This document shows positions 61,278-64,000 of a stretch of DNA of 64,000 bases, in pieces; the first letter of the stretch is position 1, and each line of letters opens with the position of its first letter. The stretch is from Flavobacterium sp. 9 (GTDB lineage Bacteria; Bacteroidota; Bacteroidia; Flavobacteriales; Flavobacteriaceae): contig NZ_PEEU01000001.1 in NCBI RefSeq assembly GCF_002754195.1, positions 3,100,001 through 3,164,000 on the forward strand. Direction: 5' to 3'. Under the pieces are notes generated by a model. It did not search any database. It saw nothing but the letters and a program-made list of their open reading frames with translations, and had not been told where the DNA came from. A program made the position numbers and the translations under genes.

Positions 61278-62009
61278 TTAAGAATATATTCCTCCGTTTA
61301 TATTGATAATTTCGCCTGTAATGTAGCTTGATTTTTTAGAGATCAAAAAGCTTACCAAATCTGCTACTTCTTCGGCTTCTCCAAAACGATTTACCGGAAT
61401 TAGTTTTAGTAATTCTTTTTCGTCCAATTGGCTTGTCATATCAGTTCTGATAAACCCCGGAGCAACCGCATTTACAGTAATATTTCGTTTAGCAACTTCT
61501 TGTGCCAATGCCTTTGTAGCAGCAACAATCGCGCCTTTTGCTGCCGAATAATTAGTTTGTCCCGCCGTTCCTTTTACTCCGGAAACGGAAACCATATTTA
61601 CGATTCGGCCATATTTATTGCGTAACATTTTTTGAATAAAAAACTGTGTAACATTAAAAAAACCGCTTACACTTGTATTAACAACGCCATTCCAGTCTTC
61701 GGGAGTCATCCACATAAAAAGACCATCTTTTGTAATTCCGGCATTGTTTACAATCGCTTCAACAAGTGCTTCAGGATTAGCTTCCTGCCATTTTGTTAAA
61801 GTGGTTTGTACTTCTTCATAATTCGAAACATCAAAACCTAAGATTTCTCCCGTTGCTCCTAATTTTTGTATTTCCTGAAGTGTTTCTTCGGCAGCTGTTT
61901 TATTCGAATGATAGTTAATTAGAATATGATAATTGGCTTCAACTGCCAGTTTTTTACAAATAGCACTACCAATTCCTCTTGAACCGCCTGTTACTAATAC
62001 ACATTTCAT
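61278..62009 (-). CDS. 3-oxoacyl-ACP reductase (FabG-like) of the pigment cluster
   Basis: 243 residues, classical short-chain dehydrogenase. Cofactor loop VTGGSRGIGSAI, NNAGITKDGLF, catalytic Ser in MVSVSGVKG and Tyr-Lys in YSAAKGA. Fits ApeQ-type ketoreductases that reduce 3-oxoacyl-ACP with NADPH. There is probably another FabG for housekeeping fatty acid synthesis elsewhere, since this copy sits in the pigment operon. Confidence 0.93.
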   Translation of the reverse strand: MKCVLVTGGSRGIGSAICKKLAVEANYHILINYHSNKTAAEETLQEIQKLGATGEILGFDVSNYEEVQTTLTKWQEANPEALVEAIVNNAGITKDGLFMWMTPEDWNGVVNTSVSGFFNVTQFFIQKMLRNKYGRIVNMVSVSGVKGTAGQTNYSAAKGAIVAATKALAQEVAKRNITVNAVAPGFIRTDMTSQLDEKELLKLIPVNRFGEAEEVADLVSFLISKKSSYITGEIININGGIYS

Positions 62010-62070
62010 TTATGTTGATTTTGTTTTTTATAGGTCAAAATGTTATGCCCTTTTTGATAGGAGATAACTA

Positions 62071-63279
62071 TTATTTCTTCTTTTTAGTTGCTGGTTTCGC
62101 CGCAGGTTTTGTTTCTGCTTTTGGTTTCTCAGTAACACTTTCAGTTGCTTGAATTTTTTCTGATCCTTTCGAAAATAACTCAGCATTTTCAAACCATTGA
62201 TTGCTTAATACAGTTCCGTCTGGTTTAAGGAATCCCCATTTTCCTTCATTTTTTACTCTTGCAACGCCATCGATAAAACCTTTATCTTGTTTTACAAACA
62301 TGGCAATAATTCCATTTGCTGTAATTCCGTATTGTGTTGGGATTACCAGTTTTCCTGATTCGTTGATAAAACCCCAATTTTTTTCTTTTACAGGCGCTAA
62401 TCCGTTTGTACTAAAAACTTCTGCATCACCATAAGTTGGTTCAATTACGAATTCAGCTTTTGGATTAATATATCCCCATTTAGATCCAACGCAAACCGGA
62501 GCCAAATTTTTAGAGAATGCTTTTGCTTTATCATATATAGGAGTAATTACCCAGTTTCCTTTTAAATCAATGAATCCAATTTTTCCGTTCTTTTTAGCAA
62601 AAGTCAAATCCTGAGTATCAAAGTCCCAGATTTTTTCGGCACCATCAACAGCAATAAAATTTCCTGCGCTTACAACTCCAAAGGTTTTGTCTTTTCTTGC
62701 CCAGATTGTATTTTTAAAATAATTTCCGATTTCGTCATACGCAGGTTCAACCAATTCTTTTCCCGAAGTATTAATAATTCCCCATTTTTTATTGATTCCA
62801 ACTCTTGCAAAACCATTTTCAAACGGTTTAATTATATCGTATTTTGGTTGCAAAACAACCTCCATTTTCGGGTTGATTAAACCAATTTTATCTCCTTGTT
62901 TTATAAAAGCAACACCATTATCAAAATCATACAATTTTTCAGAAGTTGGTGCTTTCTGAATTTCACCTTTAGTATTAATATACACCCAGTCTTTATCGTT
63001 TTTTACGATTGCTATTCCGTTGTTAAATTCTTTAGCATCACTAAAAGTTGCCGGAATTGCCCAGCTCCCTTTTGTGTCAATAAAACCCCATTTTCCACCG
63101 TTTTCTACAGCGGCCAAACCTTCAGAGAAACTCTTTGCAGATTTATATTGAGGCTCAATTTTAAAGTTTCCATCTTTAGAAATATATCCAATTTTAGAGT
63201 CTTTTTTAACTAAAGCCAATTCTTGACTATTAACAAATTGAATGCAACATACGAATAAAAAAATAAGTGTTTTTTTCAT
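62071..63279 (-). CDS. Exported WG-repeat protein
   Basis: 402 residues with a signal peptide ending VNSQ. The body holds about eight ~45-residue WG repeats, each with a KWGFI or KIGFI step followed by strands (GGKWGFIDTKG, NKKWGIINTSG, GSKWGYINPKA, EKNWGFINES, EGKWGFLKPDG). A Lys/Pro/Ala-rich C-terminal tail (KPAAKPATKKKK). WG-repeat proteins are secreted binding proteins of unknown role; placement between the ammonia-lyase and fabG genes suggests a part in pigment deposition, but this is guesswork. Confidence 0.85.
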   Translation of the reverse strand: MKKTLIFLFVCCIQFVNSQELALVKKDSKIGYISKDGNFKIEPQYKSAKSFSEGLAAVENGGKWGFIDTKGSWAIPATFSDAKEFNNGIAIVKNDKDWVYINTKGEIQKAPTSEKLYDFDNGVAFIKQGDKIGLINPKMEVVLQPKYDIIKPFENGFARVGINKKWGIINTSGKELVEPAYDEIGNYFKNTIWARKDKTFGVVSAGNFIAVDGAEKIWDFDTQDLTFAKKNGKIGFIDLKGNWVITPIYDKAKAFSKNLAPVCVGSKWGYINPKAEFVIEPTYGDAEVFSTNGLAPVKEKNWGFINESGKLVIPTQYGITANGIIAMFVKQDKGFIDGVARVKNEGKWGFLKPDGTVLSNQWFENAELFSKGSEKIQATESVTEKPKAETKPAAKPATKKKK

Positions 63280-63318
63280 GGTCTTAAAGGTTCAATATTA
63301 ATAATGTGAAATAAAGTC

Positions 63319-64000
63319 TTAACTATTGATCAGATAATCTTTTACTTTTTGAACAAAAAGATACATAACCTGATCTTCTTTAAATACTGGAATTATGGTT
63401 CTAATATCATCGTACCATTTTTTAGTTACAGATGAAATTTGATCTTTCTGTGCTAAATAATCAATTGCCTGAACGATTGTAATCATCTCGATTGCTAAAA
63501 CTTCAAAAGCATTTTCGATTACTTTCGAGGTAATTACCGCTGCATTTGTTCCCATACTTACAATATCCTGATTGTCATTATTGTTCGGAATACTGTGAAC
63601 GTACATTGGGTTTGATAACATTTGACTTTCGGCAGTTGTTGAGGTTGCAGTAAACTGAACGCCCTGCATTCCGAAATTAAATCCTAATGTTCCTAAGTTT
63701 ACAAATGGAGGAAGGATTTCGTTGATTTTTGAATTTAATAAATAATTCAATTGACGTTCTGCCAACATCGTTAATTTGGTAATAACAATTTTCAGTTTAT
63801 CCATTTCAAGCGAAATATAATCGCCGTGGAAGTTTCCTCCGTGATAAACGTGTTTGTTTTTTACATCTATAATAGGATTGTCGTTTGCCGAGTTAAATTC
63901 GTCTTCAAGAATAGAAGCAACATTGTTTATCGTTTCTAAAACCGGACCTAAAATTTGAGGTACACAACGTAACGAATAATATTCCTGAACTTTTTCTTTG
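63319..64000 (-). CDS. Histidine/tyrosine ammonia-lyase family enzyme, 5' part outside window
   Basis: The frame is open to the right edge, so the start and the Ala-Ser-Gly MIO region lie beyond the window. Visible from the edge inward: VQEYYSLRCVPQILG (family YS-R-PQ motif), EFNSANDNPI and HGGNFHGDYISLEMDKLKI, hallmarks of HAL/PAL/TAL enzymes, then the helical C-terminus with GTNAAVITSKVIENAFEVL. About 227 codons are in the window. In flexirubin producers this enzyme deaminates tyrosine to 4-coumarate, the aromatic starter. Tyrosine specificity is inferred from the cluster; the selectivity residues are not in view. The internal Met at 63804 is not the start. Confidence 0.92.
   Translation of the reverse strand, partial: KEKVQEYYSLRCVPQILGPVLETINNVASILEDEFNSANDNPIIDVKNKHVYHGGNFHGDYISLEMDKLKIVITKLTMLAERQLNYLLNSKINEILPPFVNLGTLGFNFGMQGVQFTATSTTAESQMLSNPMYVHSIPNNNDNQDIVSMGTNAAVITSKVIENAFEVLAIEMITIVQAIDYLAQKDQISSVTKKWYDDIRTIIPVFKEDQVMYLFVQKVKDYLINS

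Overview
The window is a chromosomal segment of a low-GC member of the Bacteroidota, almost certainly a Flavobacterium close to F. johnsoniae. The evidence is an AT-rich sequence without Shine-Dalgarno sites, several TAnnTTTG-type promoters, a SprE-type gliding/type IX secretion lipoprotein beside an F-type ATP synthase operon that lacks beta and epsilon, and a complete-looking flexirubin (aryl polyene plus dialkylresorcinol) pigment cluster. No rRNA, tRNA, CRISPR array, transposase or prophage was seen. Both edges cut genes: a DUF5687 membrane protein on the left and a histidine/tyrosine ammonia-lyase on the right.

Layout, plus strand, 1-30.7 kb. (a) 1-2.3 kb: a membrane protein and ABC ATPase pair. 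(b) 2.4-11.2 kb: sprE, a bactofilin, two small ATP-synthase-associated membrane proteins, then atpB-E-F-H-A-G, with hairpins after atpE and between atpA and atpG. (c) 11.6-18.4 kb: a six-gene operon that I cannot match to a characterised system. It encodes two coiled-coil proteins (one membrane-bound), a membrane-anchored substrate-binding protein fused to an OmpA peptidoglycan-binding domain, an SsuC/TauC-type permease, its ATPase, and a CbxX/SpoVK-type AAA+ ATPase. This is the best candidate for an undescribed machine. (d) 18.4-18.9 kb: gene-poor, with a degenerate tandem repeat. (e) 18.9-30.7 kb: mostly housekeeping and envelope genes (GNAT, flippase, dUTPase, sugar nucleotidyltransferase, TPR protein, DUF4292 lipoprotein, EnvC-like protein, CBS protein on minus, RbfA, LolC/E-like permease, MATE exporter, amidase).

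Minus strand, 30.7-64 kb: dusB, then a ~32 kb pigment cluster read right to left. An ammonia-lyase would make the 4-hydroxycinnamate-type starter and a PaaK-like ligase would activate it. Two ACPs, several ketosynthases (one without the active-site Cys, one reduced to a KS-like remnant), FabG, three hot-dog dehydratase-like proteins and a thioesterase would build the aryl polyene. DarB and DarA would make the dialkylresorcinol. An RND/MMPL-acyltransferase-methyltransferase-like fusion, an ABC-2 exporter, a LolA-like protein, a lipoprotein and two beta-barrel proteins would move or place the product in the envelope. A C45 Ntn-hydrolase and a BtrH-type protein are candidate acyl-transfer enzymes. 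Two genes at 48.9-50.0 kb look like unrelated cargo inside the cluster. Intergenic gaps carry a family of hairpin repeats, one of them nested with a perfect 29-bp inner stem.

All functional calls come from reading motifs and gene order. No database search was run, and comparisons with F. johnsoniae are from memory.
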